Below are positions 33,001 to 42,621 of a stretch of DNA of 64,000 nucleotides, one piece after another. Source of the DNA: Verpa conica (taxonomy: Eukaryota; Ascomycota; Pezizomycetes; Pezizales; Morchellaceae). The stretch spans positions 1,364,001-1,428,000 of the forward strand of contig JAUFSD010000015.1 in assembly GCA_033030425.1 (NCBI GenBank), in the 5' to 3' direction. Both the position numbers and the translations under genes were made by a program. The notes beneath the pieces are model-generated. The model worked only from the letters and a program-made list of their open reading frames with translations. It was not told the DNA's origin and did no database searches. Numbering within the stretch: position 1 is the first letter of the stretch; each line of letters opens with the position of its first letter.

Positions 33001-34093
33001 ATCAGTCTCATGCGATATTGTCCCTAGCTCTCAGATCGATGCGCACTGTTATATGGGCTCGATGACCTCCAAGATTACATGCCCAAGATACTGGACCAAA
33101 CCGGGTCCCACATATACGGCAACACTGTCGGTTAAAGATACTTGCTGGCCCCAGGTGGGCAACGTCACAGCTTATGAGGTGATTGAGACAGAGCGAGCGA
33201 TGAGGTGGACCATCCCCGCTAGCGACTATTTTTCCCACACGGCGCAGTGTCCTGGCACGTTTTTTGCTGCGTGGGCCGAGCAACCAGCCGACCGCGAGCA
33301 CGGCGCAAAGAACATTAGCATGAGCTACCTACCGGAAATCGATAGCGCAGTGCTTCGCTGTACGAGCACTGAAGAAGTCGTTCACGTATCAGCCACGGTT
33401 GATGCGAAGGGAAACGTCCTTAGCGTTGAAGACATCACCCCCATCAGCCCACAAGAAGTGAAAGATTTCTATCCGAATGGGCCGGGTGAGCTAATACGCA
33501 CATTCATCAACACGACTGCAGAGGCAACGTACAATGGAGGCGTATACCTGAATCCACTGGTCTGGTTCAACTATCACCTAGTCACTCTGTACCCTGATGT
33601 CATCCAGGACATAAGACCAAACATTACACACATCCCCAATATCAAGGTCCTCCCAGCGGCATTCGAAGACATCTACCGGCGTCTCTATGCCATAAACTTA
33701 CGCCTCTACGCCTCTGATGTGATCCAGTCCGCTGCAGCTCCGCAGGAGATAACCGCGACTGCGACAGTTCTCGAGGACCGTGTGGCAGTGAGTACGCCGA
33801 TGCTTTTGATTTGTGGTGGGATAGTATTATACGCAGCGCTATTGATCATCCTGCTGTACTGGGGTCCACGTGCCGGGAATGAGATAGCGCACTCGCCAAC
33901 GTGCTTAGTGCTGATGTGGTCAGCCTTGTATGCGAGTAATGCGAAGGAGATTTGTGGAGGGATTAGAGGACCTACCTCGGATGCGCGTATGAAGGAGCTG
34001 GGGAAGCTTAATGCACGGTATACATATGGAAGGTTTGTCACTCAGGATGGAAAGAAGCATGTTGGTGTGTATCTTGGCTCGAGAGAGAAGTAG
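30015..34093 (+). CDS. DUF3433 integral membrane protein, two-unit
   Basis: Exon 1 is 30015-30439 and exon 2 starts at 30488 after a clean GTATGT...CTATAG intron. The last exon runs to the stop at 34093. The first unit (DFVYNYLPTVVSVLFGLLIAV, RMEPWFQLSREEGA, then a helix and AGLFD) matches DUF3433, a fungal multi-pass family of unknown function. A long glycosylation-rich extracellular loop, a helix (LLTVLLVVLIVLLWG) and two more helices follow. A second homologous unit appears after 32492 (SYLPTLIGVVVEP, MLGPYRSL, AGLFS). The exon 2 frame ends at 32426, so the halves must be joined by splicing. A phase-0 intron 32409-32491 restores one frame, but its donor (GTGGAG) is weak. A C10 run at 32385-32394 just before is a possible frameshift point. 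Two separate genes are less likely, since homologues carry both units. Confidence 0.8.
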
Positions 34094-34480
34094 GGATGTT
34101 TCAGACGTATAACCCACTGGCTTGGGGATAGATTTCATTAGTCAAAGATAGATATCTGGATGAGTGTTGCTTAATCTGTAGGAACCCAGACGAGTGGCTA
34201 ATTATGAACCGAGTGATATTTGATGATAGACTCCCGCTATGAGGGGTTGAGTGATGTATGAATTAATTAATCATAAATAAATTGATTGGTTTGAGTAATG
34301 TGGCATGTATTTTATGCCTAAGACTTCTAATCTGATACGTTTATAATCTACTTATAGTAGTAGCTAGTAGAAAAGATCAGAGGGCACGAAAATATAGTAA
34401 TGTCATCCCTCAAATATGCATCTATATCCATCGAATTGCACAAGTATACCTGCCCTGGTAGGGGCCCCAGAATGTTGTAG
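34094..34480. other. Intergenic between convergent genes
   Basis: A short AT-rich spacer between the DUF3433 stop (plus) and the papain-fold gene stop (minus). Nothing else was seen. Confidence 0.5.
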
Positions 34481-35375
34481 CTAAGCCTCAACATCTACCG
34501 GGAGGCTCTCCTCAACCATTGGCTTGGGAATAATTTGTTCCCGCTGTGCTACCCAAATCCCAATCAACGATTCAAGCTCTGGAAGCCCTTGAGAAGTAAG
34601 GAACTCATTAACCGCAGCTATATGAAACCTTTTCTGATTAATCTCCGTCATTGTCGGAGATGGAACTACCTCCTGGGGCTCCTGGGACTCTCCATCAAAG
34701 GTGGAATTTGCAATGATGGTTCTCCACTGGAGGTCTGCCGTATAAGTTTCGACCTTTTTTTGTGGGCCTGCGCCCCCTACAGAACGCGAAAACAATTGCA
34801 CCCCTACCCCCATGTCCCCAAACACCTCGTGTATGACGCCTCGCTTGAAACTATCCCAAACATCGTTGTTTATGATGGCCCAGCGGAGCCGATCAGCGAA
34901 GTGCTGGCAGTTGCATGTGAAAAAGTTGTAAGTAGGGAAAAGTTTGATTGTAATATTTGCTATAATATAGACACCCAATGTTAGTCTGTGAAATAGAGAT
35001 AGCATATATATATATATATGTATGTATGTATGTATACATACCTGCATCGATGATTTCCTGGTCGGATAGGTCCGTCTGCTTCTCGGTGCCAACTTGAGAA
35101 AATATACGTAGCGCCTGGGCAACCTTTTCACTCCCCTGGATAATGTTTAAAGCGTTTTCACTATTACGTCCTTGTGAGACCTCAAGAAGTATTTCTGGAG
35201 GTTCACCAACCTATTTTTTATTATTTTAATTAATACAGAAAAGATTAGGGTTTTTATAAATACTTACAACAAGTGCCCAATGGTTTACTAGGAAAAAGTC
35301 CGGTCCCTGTATATCGTTGGCGGGGTTACCTGCCCCGAGTGGTCGTGAATAGACAGAAACCTTTCGAGATGGCAT
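34481..35375 (-). CDS. Papain-fold-like (LRAT/PPPDE-type) protein, three exons
   Basis: Exons on the minus strand are 35375-35268, 35210-35042 and 34959-34481, giving 251 aa, with phases 0 and 1 matching across both introns. Exon 1 starts MPSRKVSVYSRPLG and ends VNHWALV, continued by VGEPPEILLEVSQG. Exon 3 holds YNFFTCNCQHFADRL. The pairing of an early His in HWALVVG (His32) with a later Cys in NCQHFA (Cys110) is the signature of circularly permuted papain-fold enzymes (LRAT, PPPDE deubiquitinase-like and H-RAS-like acyltransferase families). The substrate is unknown. Intron 2 contains a TA/CATA microsatellite. The roughly 100 C-terminal residues match nothing I know. Confidence 0.75.
35003..35040. 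repeat. TA / GTAT microsatellite in an intron
   Basis: (TA)n followed by (TGTA)n lies inside intron 2 of the papain-fold-like gene, directly at its 5' splice site. Confidence 0.9.
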
Positions 35376-36487
35376 TGGTTTTGTAGAAATGTTGAGTAAT
35401 TTTAAAATGGATTGTTGATATTTTTTCTCTTTCTCTTTTGATTTTGACGGCTTACGCGCGTGAGTTCTGAGATTAGTGAGAAGCTGTAACAGTGTTTTGA
35501 GAGCTTTTTATAATCCATAGATGCTATTATAGGCCGGCCGAACTAGGGTTGAATTGGTCATCTCCTCCTCCTCCCAAAGAAAGGTAAGTGCTTAGCAGTC
35601 TCAGCTTGTCTAAAACTACTAGCTAAATCTCCTGAGATGTAGTACTATTGTAGAGTAATCCATTATCAAGCGGGGTATACAGTTATCCCAGACGCTAAAA
35701 TTCTCTTATAATCCAACCAGAGACTATAACTGTTGAGCTGGGGGCTTAAACTTGCCCTAAATGGCTGTGCAACTTTGTTAATTCGAAAACTAAAAAGCCA
35801 CCTTTACTAGGGAGTAAATACCATACGACATTACGTGGCTCCTCGAGATGTACGTATGGTAACAATCCAGCTATATACAGCTAAGTCTATATCTCTTACT
35901 ACCTTGTCACACTCCACATGTCTCGTAGGATTAGCTCAAGATCAGGGTACGACTGCTCTGGCGCGACTATCTGGCAGAGCTCGGAGGTCACGAGAGAGAT
36001 AGTCAATAATTGAGGCGTTGTGCCTAGACCGTTCTATCTCGCGTACCCGTCGCCACGGTGTGAGGCGGAGACGGCCGCCCGCTAGAGCTGTTTCTGAATG
36101 CGGACCCCCGAGACATACGCTAGTAGTATCCAGTGCTACCCGTATCGGTACTGCAGCCAATGAGAAGTAGCAACGATTAGTAGTGGTGTTACCTAGCTGG
36201 GCTGTGTACGCAACAGCAGCTAGCTCACCAGCTGGAAGATGCAAGCCACAGTTCAACCTCACCGATGTTTGTACAAAAGATTCTCACGATATTGGTAGCT
36301 GAAGCAAGAAAAGTCACATTACAGAAGGAATGACCTAGGCGAGGATATCGTAATACTTTGCAACCTAGCTATGGATAATTTACACCGAGGAAAAGGGCTA
36401 TATAAGGCTCTGGAAATCCCATCAGCTTTACTAGCAATCCAATTCACTAAATATTCCCAATACGCACTACTTTACACTACCATTATC
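35376..36487. other. Divergent intergenic region
   Basis: Shared upstream region of the minus-strand papain-fold gene and the plus-strand gene at 36488. No gene is recognised; the GC-richer ORF near 36000 has no family match. Confidence 0.45.
36399..36406 (+). promoter_or_regulatory. TATA box for the transglutaminase-like gene
   Basis: TATATAAG about 82 bp upstream of the ATG at 36488. Its position argues for that ATG rather than the in-frame ATG at 36371, which lies upstream of the box. Confidence 0.6.
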
Positions 36488-39134
36488 ATGCCTGACTACT
36501 CTTCCAACTTCAAGATCGAAAACCACCTCTCCGTCGGGCTCACCTATGTCTCCTGTAATGTCAAAGATGGCAGCTGGGAAGGCGAAGTTCCATGGAACAT
36601 ACCTGCCGGTGAAACTAAGTTCATCAAGCTCAAGGACGACTTTGGCTGTATGTCATACGAACCCCTCTCTCTCAGTCCTTACTAACTCCTTTCTATAAGT
36701 TACTGGGTCCGAGGCCGAAATCAGATACTCGGTTGATGGGGACGAGTTTCACCCTGATAATAGGCCGATTATCAAGATGTATATGAAGTGTGTCTACTAT
36801 AACAGCGAATCAGACCAGCACTGGGCAGATGCCGCAGTTGAATGGGAGCCGAAAGAGCTGTTTGATATCAAGGTTGATAAACCCCCGGGCTGGGGGGTTA
36901 ACCCAATCTGGGGTGGGTACCCTTCAATCTCTGAGATTATCATACATCAAACAGTTTTTTTTATATTCTAACACCTGGAATGTGTAATTGAAACCTATAG
37001 GGAATTTCTACATCCGGTACCGGGAGAATGTCCCCCTGAATGTTCAGCTCGATAGTATAAGCCTTCAAGACCCACTATTTCCTGTTCTCAATGAACAGGG
37101 TTATAGTCCCGACTTCGCACTCCAGCACCCCTTATGGTCCTCAAAGGAAATGCACGTTGCAAAGCCCGCCACTTTCAGTCTCGGCACCGCCGGAGTGATC
37201 ACACTACATGGAAAAGTCGACACCAAACTGTGTAATGTCAACCTTGAAATCATTGGCACCTCTACCTCCAGCCCATCTTTCACACTAGCCTCACGCCTCT
37301 GCCCCGAAGCCACCACTGGGAAGTTCTCCGTCGATGTCTCTTTAGCAATCACCGGCATCAACTATAGTGTACCCTGGGGCTTCCGTGACACTATCAACTG
37401 GCACATTCAGCCCAAATACAGTACCCAGAAGCTCCTGCGCATCTCTACCCCTCTTGAGGTTTATGCCATCTCCCCAAATCTCCACCCCTTCCTTGCAATT
37501 GCCGGAGTGCCAGTCCATCTCCTCCGTTTCATCGTCCTCCCAACACGATCACAGAACCCCCCCGTTACCGACTTTGTCCGCTACGCTACTCGTCGTATTC
37601 ACAGTGAGTCAGGCTTCAAGTATGACCCATTCGCTGGCGCAATTTCCTACGCTGGCCTCACGCCAGGGGGAAGTGCTGATCCTGGCTCCTTCCAGCTCAC
37701 AAAATGGCTCAAGAACCAGCAAGCGATAGGGAAGGAGCCGAAGCGAGAGTATCACGTCAACTGTTATGACCAGGCTGGGATACTGGGGATCTGCTTGGGC
37801 TTCTGCTTTTCCGGAGACATGGCAAATGAGGAGGGACTTCGGTGCTTCCTTGTAGAACCGTTTGGATATGTGCAGGGGGATCTGGTTGGCTGGGGATATA
37901 TGAATAGTCCGTTTTTTCGCGATAAGGAGGAGAATAAAGTTATTACGCCGCAGGATGAGAAGAACGGCAAGAAGAGGAGTGGCTTTACGAGGCACGTGTT
38001 TCTGACATGGAGGGGGAAGGTCCTGGATGCGACGTGTGGGCCGCATTTGGGGGATGAGACTCTCATGGAGTACCTTGAGACGGCGATTGATCATAATATG
38101 CCCGGCGCGGCAACTTTTGACAGTATATACCTGCACACGCCGATGACAACCTTGAAAGGTGTATGGAGTGGGGAACAGACTGATGTTCAGACTGTTGGGG
38201 ACCTCGAACCCGACCTGGAGGATAAATTTGAGAATCTCGCCATGAGTTACACATACAAGCCTCATCTGGTGGCGTACTTCAATCCTGATCTCCTCCTTGG
38301 TTCCCTGGGTGAAACCCTAAAAGGTAAGTATGAGGTGGATGGGAAGCTCTCCCATGCAGAGATTAACAACTATCCGAATCCCGGACATTATCTCTCCTGG
38401 AATATGACCATCAAGCCCGCGGGGGCGAAGGCAGGGGCGAACGTGGACTTAGAGGCAATAGTCGAAGTCTCCGATTTTAACGCCGCCCGGGCGTTCAGAA
38501 GGATCATCCGGCGAAGCAATTATACGAAGGAATTGGTATTGCAGGAGACGAGTAGTCAACGCAAATACCTGATTATGAAGGGAGAAACGTCGTCCCATGC
38601 AATCTGGGTCTACGGAAATATATGCATGCATATCAAGGCCAGAGGTCTCGGCGATAAAGCCCTGGTACCAGTCATTGATACTATTCAATCATTCTTGGAG
38701 GAAGAGCAAGAGCGAAACCACGAAGCGGAGAAGGCAGAGGTGTCGGAACCTGTGGTTGATAAGAAGAAGCAGGAATGTCTCAAGCCAGGGGATACTATTG
38801 AGATTGAGATTTCTGTAGGTCTTTGCCACGTGATTATACCCAACCTTTACTAATGTTTTTCCACAGGTAAAAGGAGCCCGAGACTTCACTTGGGATTATA
38901 GATATGGGGTAACTTGACCCCCCAGTTCCCCTATGAGGAAACATAATATTACAAAACTAATACCCGCCCTAGAACGTAGTAGTCCGCAGCGTAGACAAAC
39001 CAGATGGTCTTTCCGGCAAATACAAATTCCACCTCTATGCCCGGAGGCCCGGGTTCGAAAGAGTTGTTTTCACATTCACAGACGAGTTCTATAGGTCCAC
39101 TACAAAGGTGATATATATAAACGTTGTAAACTGA
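36488..39134 (+). CDS. Transglutaminase-like protein with N-terminal beta domain
   Basis: Exons 36488-36647, 36700-36912, 37001-38814, 38867-38908 and 38973-39134 join in frame to about 796 aa. Residues 1-150 look like a small beta-sandwich (HLSVGLTYVSCNVKDGSWEG, GSEAEIRYSVDG, NPIWG). Residues about 340-480 carry a Cys-His-Asp triad of transglutaminase-like cysteine enzymes: NCYDQAGILG (Cys379), RHVFLTWRGKVLDATCGP (His456, Asp467). A further C-terminal beta domain (HLYARRPGFERVVFTFTDEF) sits in the last exon. There is no signal peptide or membrane helix, so it is probably cytosolic. Family knowledge supports a peptidase or amide-crosslinking reaction; the substrate is unknown. A defence or toxin-like role is conceivable given the neighbours, but nothing in the sequence proves it. 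Confidence 0.75.
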
Positions 39135-39821
39135 TCCTAGAGTTGTGGGAAGGGGGGGTGGAGAAACAACTAGTAGCTTTTTATGGGTGAAGAAATAACT
39201 AGTAGCTTCTTATGTATGATTTGAAATTATGGCCCTGTATTCTATAGTTTAGCTAGATGGATACGCTCAGGAAATATCAAAAATATACCCAGCGAACAAG
39301 TCGTAAGATTGACCATGTGTTTTTTTGACCCCCAAATAATTAGTTACTACAGCGGTTGCTGGCCCGTGCCACATAGAGCAATGCTAGGCCGACCAATTTA
39401 AGCCTTTGTCTCTACATGTGTCTTTCCAAGTATGATTTTTTTCTCTTCTTCCCTTTTTTAATAATAAGATTAACCTATATCCCTTTCCTTATATTTTTCC
39501 ACCTCCGTGTCATTCTATTATACCTAGTTTTTTACCTGGTATTATATACGCCATTATCTCTGTCCCATGACTCACCAGAATCTACTTCACAAGCTCTAGA
39601 AGATTTCTAAAAGAAGTAATATCAGGAGAACAACCTACTGCTTAAAGTTCAAAAAAATAAAACTTAATGAAACCTTGACCTAATAGAACAAAAATTAGAC
39701 GGGCGGAAAGCTCTTCTTTTTTAAAACAAAATCGGTAGCATAGTTATAAGGGGCGAGAGCAAAATTCAGACCCATAACAGGAATGCGAAAGTGGTTGCTT
39801 TGCAACTTGTCGCATATTGTG
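39135..39821. other. Intergenic, left flank of nested retrotransposons
   Basis: No gene recognised. Very T-rich around 39425-39550. Confidence 0.45.
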
Positions 39822-39826
39822 ATAAC
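39822..39826. repeat. Copia copy 2 target duplication, left
   Basis: ATAAC, identical to 51384-51388 on the other side of the element. Confidence 0.9.
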
Positions 39827-40031
39827 TGAAGTTCAGTGTAAAGTGAAGAAGATGATTCTATTAAACGAGTGGGAAATCTGTCCCCTATTTATACAATAAT
39901 ATCTGTTACACAAAATAATATGAGTCATTCTCGCCGGAATGCTCTTCCTTGTTCCGTAAACTTCCACAACAAACTAGATAATTCCATTATCTTAATACAT
40001 GACTAATACATGACAAATGTACAATTTAACA
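39827..40031 (-). repeat. Copia 3' LTR (left copy)
   Basis: Begins TGAAGTTCAG and ends TTTAACA on the plus strand. The adjoining 40032-40040 (CTTCCCCTC) reads GAGGGGAAG on the minus strand and is the polypurine tract priming plus-strand DNA synthesis. Confidence 0.9.
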
Positions 40032-40038
40032 CTTCCCC

Positions 40039-41098
40039 TCATTTGTTACCTCGTATTGAAATGGCATGTTGAAGGTGTGCTGGTTTTGGTAGACCTTTTG
40101 TGAGAATGTCGGCGATATTGTCAGAGGTGGAAACATATTCTAGAGTGAATATTCCTGATTCGTACCATTCACGGGTAGAGTGGTATTGAATATCGATATG
40201 TTTGGATCTATCATGGATTCGTGGATTTCGAACCAGCTCAATGGAGCCAGTGTTGTCAGCGTGTATTGTATAGTTGTAGGGTTGACCAAGTTCTGTTAGG
40301 CCGGATTTTAACCATACAAGTTGCTTCGCGGTTAGGTTAAGGGCCATGTATTCCGCTTCGGTGGTTGACGTAGCAACTGCTCTTTGTTTGCGACTTCTCC
40401 AACTAATAGTTGAGTTTCCAAGTTGAAAGACGTACCCAGAAAAGGATTTTCGATCAGAGACGTTGGAACCGAATGAGCTATCTGAGAACCCATGTAATGT
40501 GTTGTCGGAGTGTTTGGAGTAGAACAGTGTCCAGTCTTTAGTGCCTTTGAGATATCTGAGAACTCGTTTGGCAGCAATTAGATGCTCTGCCGTAGGACAG
40601 GAGGAAAACTGGGAGAGAAAAGTGACTGTGTGAGAGATATCGGGTCTGGTGCCGATACTGGCATACATAAGGGATCCGATTATGGATTGATAGAGTTTTT
40701 GATTATCTATCATGGACTCTGTTGTTCCTGTTGTGAGTAGAGTGTTGGGTTCAAGTGGCGTGCCAACTGGTCTAGATTCATGCATTTGGAACTTTTCGAG
40801 GAGTTTTTGTATGTATCCTTTTTGAGAAAGGTGTATGCCATCAGAGGTGCAGTCAATTTCTAATCCCAGGATGTATTTGGATTCCCCAAGGTCTGTGCAT
40901 TCGAAATCTGTCATGAGAGACTGTTTGATGCTTTGACGATAATTGTTGTTGGGTCCAAATATCATAATGTCGTCGACGTAGACGGCTAGATAGATGTGTT
41001 CTGTGGAGTTAATGAACACACATGGATCGAAGTAGGATGCTTTGAATCCTTTCAGTTTGAGAGAGTCGACCAGGCAGGCGTACCACTCTCGAAGAGAC
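40039..41098 (-). CDS. Copia pol, C-terminal part (RT end, RNase H)
   Basis: Continuation of the polyprotein from 47904. On the minus strand it runs from LREWYACLVDSLK through the RT catalytic motif YVDDIMIFG, SLMYASIGTRPDI and the Ty1/Copia RNase H (FSDSSFGSN, STTEAEYMALN, HADNTGSIEL) to the TGA at 40041-40039. The frame joins the other half exactly when the Gypsy and one 5-bp duplication are discounted, for a polyprotein of about 1415 aa. Interrupted as it stands. Confidence 0.92.
41094..41098. repeat. Gypsy target duplication, left
   Basis: GAGAC; the right copy at 47904-47908 is GAAAC, one mismatch. The Copia reading frame gives Ser here and Phe on the right side, so one copy mutated after insertion. 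Confidence 0.85.
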
Positions 41099-41457
41099 TG
41101 TCAAGAACACCCATTTCTTAGTCTGCCTTGTCTATCTCCTTGTTTCATGTATCGTTTCATATCTCGTAGGATTCCTGTTATCATTGGTCATGTAAGAAGT
41201 ACGCCTCGCAGGACGAGACGTTTATAGTTTCATGTAGAAGGAGGTCGCTCCTTCAGTTTCATATTGTCTCATTGTTGATGTCAGCGTCCCTCCAGAAAGG
41301 GTATAAAAGGGACGCATCTCTGTCAGTTAGTTAGTTCTTCACGCAACAACTTATATTGTTACCATACCTACCTTGTCCCTGAGTCCCTAGTCTCTCGATA
41401 CTAGCCGTACCTTGTGATTATCGCCTGCTGTTCTCCAATAGGTGATCGGTTTTTACA
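41099..41457 (+). repeat. Gypsy 5' LTR
   Basis: 359 bp. The TATA box TATAAAAGG lies at 41302-41310. The predicted RNA start at about 41341 (ACGCAACAA) is 35-40 bp downstream of it. Confidence 0.93.
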
Positions 41458-41459
41458 CT

Positions 41460-41468
41460 TTGTTGCGT
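41460..41468 (+). promoter_or_regulatory. Self-priming primer-binding site of the Gypsy element
   Basis: TTGTTGCGT lies two bases after the 5' LTR and is the exact reverse complement of ACGCAACAA at 41341-41349 inside the LTR, 39 bp below the TATA start. The pairing stops exactly at the predicted 5' end of the RNA. This is the arrangement of Tf1/sushi elements, whose RNA 5' end folds back and primes reverse transcription without a tRNA. The right LTR keeps ACGCAACAA as well. Confidence 0.75.
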
Positions 41469-41643
41469 CTACCCTACGCAGCACCCGATAGTCTTCAATC
41501 TGGATCAAAACGTATCATTTAATCTAGATACCCTTTTCGGACCCTTGTTACAGGAAGTACCAGATAGGGCAACCAGCCCCATTACCCCAGACCCCCAATC
41601 CAGACCAATAACTCCAGAAACCCCGTTCCAATCCGATAACAGG

Positions 41644-42621
41644 ATGTCTTCATCAGCAGAAACTACCGCAGGCGGTAGCAACCCAGTCCAAATGAGCAAT
41701 GACGCTCTAGTCCAACTACTCGAACAAGTAGCAGCAACAAAAAACAACAAACCACGAACAATGAAAATACCAGACGCCGATGAATTCAAAGGCGAACCCA
41801 CGAAAATCCGCACATGGCTACGACAGTGCGAAAATAAGTTCACAGAATATACGGACGCCACAGATATGCAAAAACTCATATACGCCAGCAATAAAATGAA
41901 GGACCAAGCTGGATCCTGGATGTTCTCAGTCCTCGAAAATAAAACATACACCACTTGGGAAACATTTAAGGATGCCCTCAAAAAAGCTTTTGGCGAAGCA
42001 GACACAAAAGAGGCCGCCAAACAACGAATCAGAAACCTATGCCAGACCGGAACAGTAAATGAATACTGGACCAAATTCCAAACCGACATGGATTTGTTAG
42101 GATGGAATGAGGAAGCATTGAAAGACGAGTTCTACGATGGACTAGCCCGGAATATAAGGGCCAAACTAACTGCCATTATCGATAAACCAACAACACTACG
42201 AGAATTCGCACTACTGTGCATCAACCTAGACAACGAAATAATAGCCAGCAAAGTCCGTACCACCAAGTGGGACAATCATGCACCCAAAGCACCCACTACG
42301 AAGGCCTATACTCAGCCCTACGTTCCCAGACACACCAACGGAACGTTCGCACCCAATCCAAGTCCGACTCCAACCACCACCACGGAATTACCTCCAGGAG
42401 ACCCTATGGACCTGGACGCCTCTAGAAAAAAGAAATTCCTTCCACTTACCGACAAGGAAAAAAAGAGACGGTTCGAAAATAACCTCTGCATGTACTGTGG
42501 AAAACCCAACCACATGGCAGATAAATGCCCAGAGAAAACGTGGAAACCAAAGCCCAGAAGGCTAGCCGGTACCTCCACACAAAATCTCGAAGAATCGGGA
42601 AACGAGGAGGACCAGGAGTAA
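41644..42621 (+). CDS. Gypsy gag
   Basis: 325 aa from the first ATG (MSSSAETTAGG); the frame is open further upstream to 41545 but without an ATG. Residues 50-200 form a retrotransposon gag/capsid domain (ADEFKGEPTKIRTWL, YASNKMKDQAGSW, FKDALKKAFGEAD). A CCHC zinc knuckle CMYCGKPNHMADKC lies near residue 282. The stop at 42619-42621 overlaps pol in the -1 frame. Confidence 0.92.
   Translation: MSSSAETTAGGSNPVQMSNDALVQLLEQVAATKNNKPRTMKIPDADEFKGEPTKIRTWLRQCENKFTEYTDATDMQKLIYASNKMKDQAGSWMFSVLENKTYTTWETFKDALKKAFGEADTKEAAKQRIRNLCQTGTVNEYWTKFQTDMDLLGWNEEALKDEFYDGLARNIRAKLTAIIDKPTTLREFALLCINLDNEIIASKVRTTKWDNHAPKAPTTKAYTQPYVPRHTNGTFAPNPSPTPTTTTELPPGDPMDLDASRKKKFLPLTDKEKKRRFENNLCMYCGKPNHMADKCPEKTWKPKPRRLAGTSTQNLEESGNEEDQE
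42597..42603 (+). promoter_or_regulatory. -1 programmed frameshift site GGGAAAC
   Basis: In the gag frame the heptamer is split G GGA AAC, the X XXY YYZ arrangement of -1 frameshift sites; GGGAAAC is a known slippery heptamer of retroviruses. It lies six codons before the gag stop. A -1 slip enters pol (RGGPGVKRN...). The pol frame is closed upstream by a TAA at 42480-42482, so the shift must occur between there and 42621, and this is the only good heptamer I see. A stem CCAGG/CCTGG follows about 10 nt downstream. Confidence 0.75.

Noticed and set aside
42458..42464. A AAA AAG as an alternative -1 slippery site in gag
   Set aside because: A -1 shift there meets a TAA at 42480-42482, so it cannot lead into pol.
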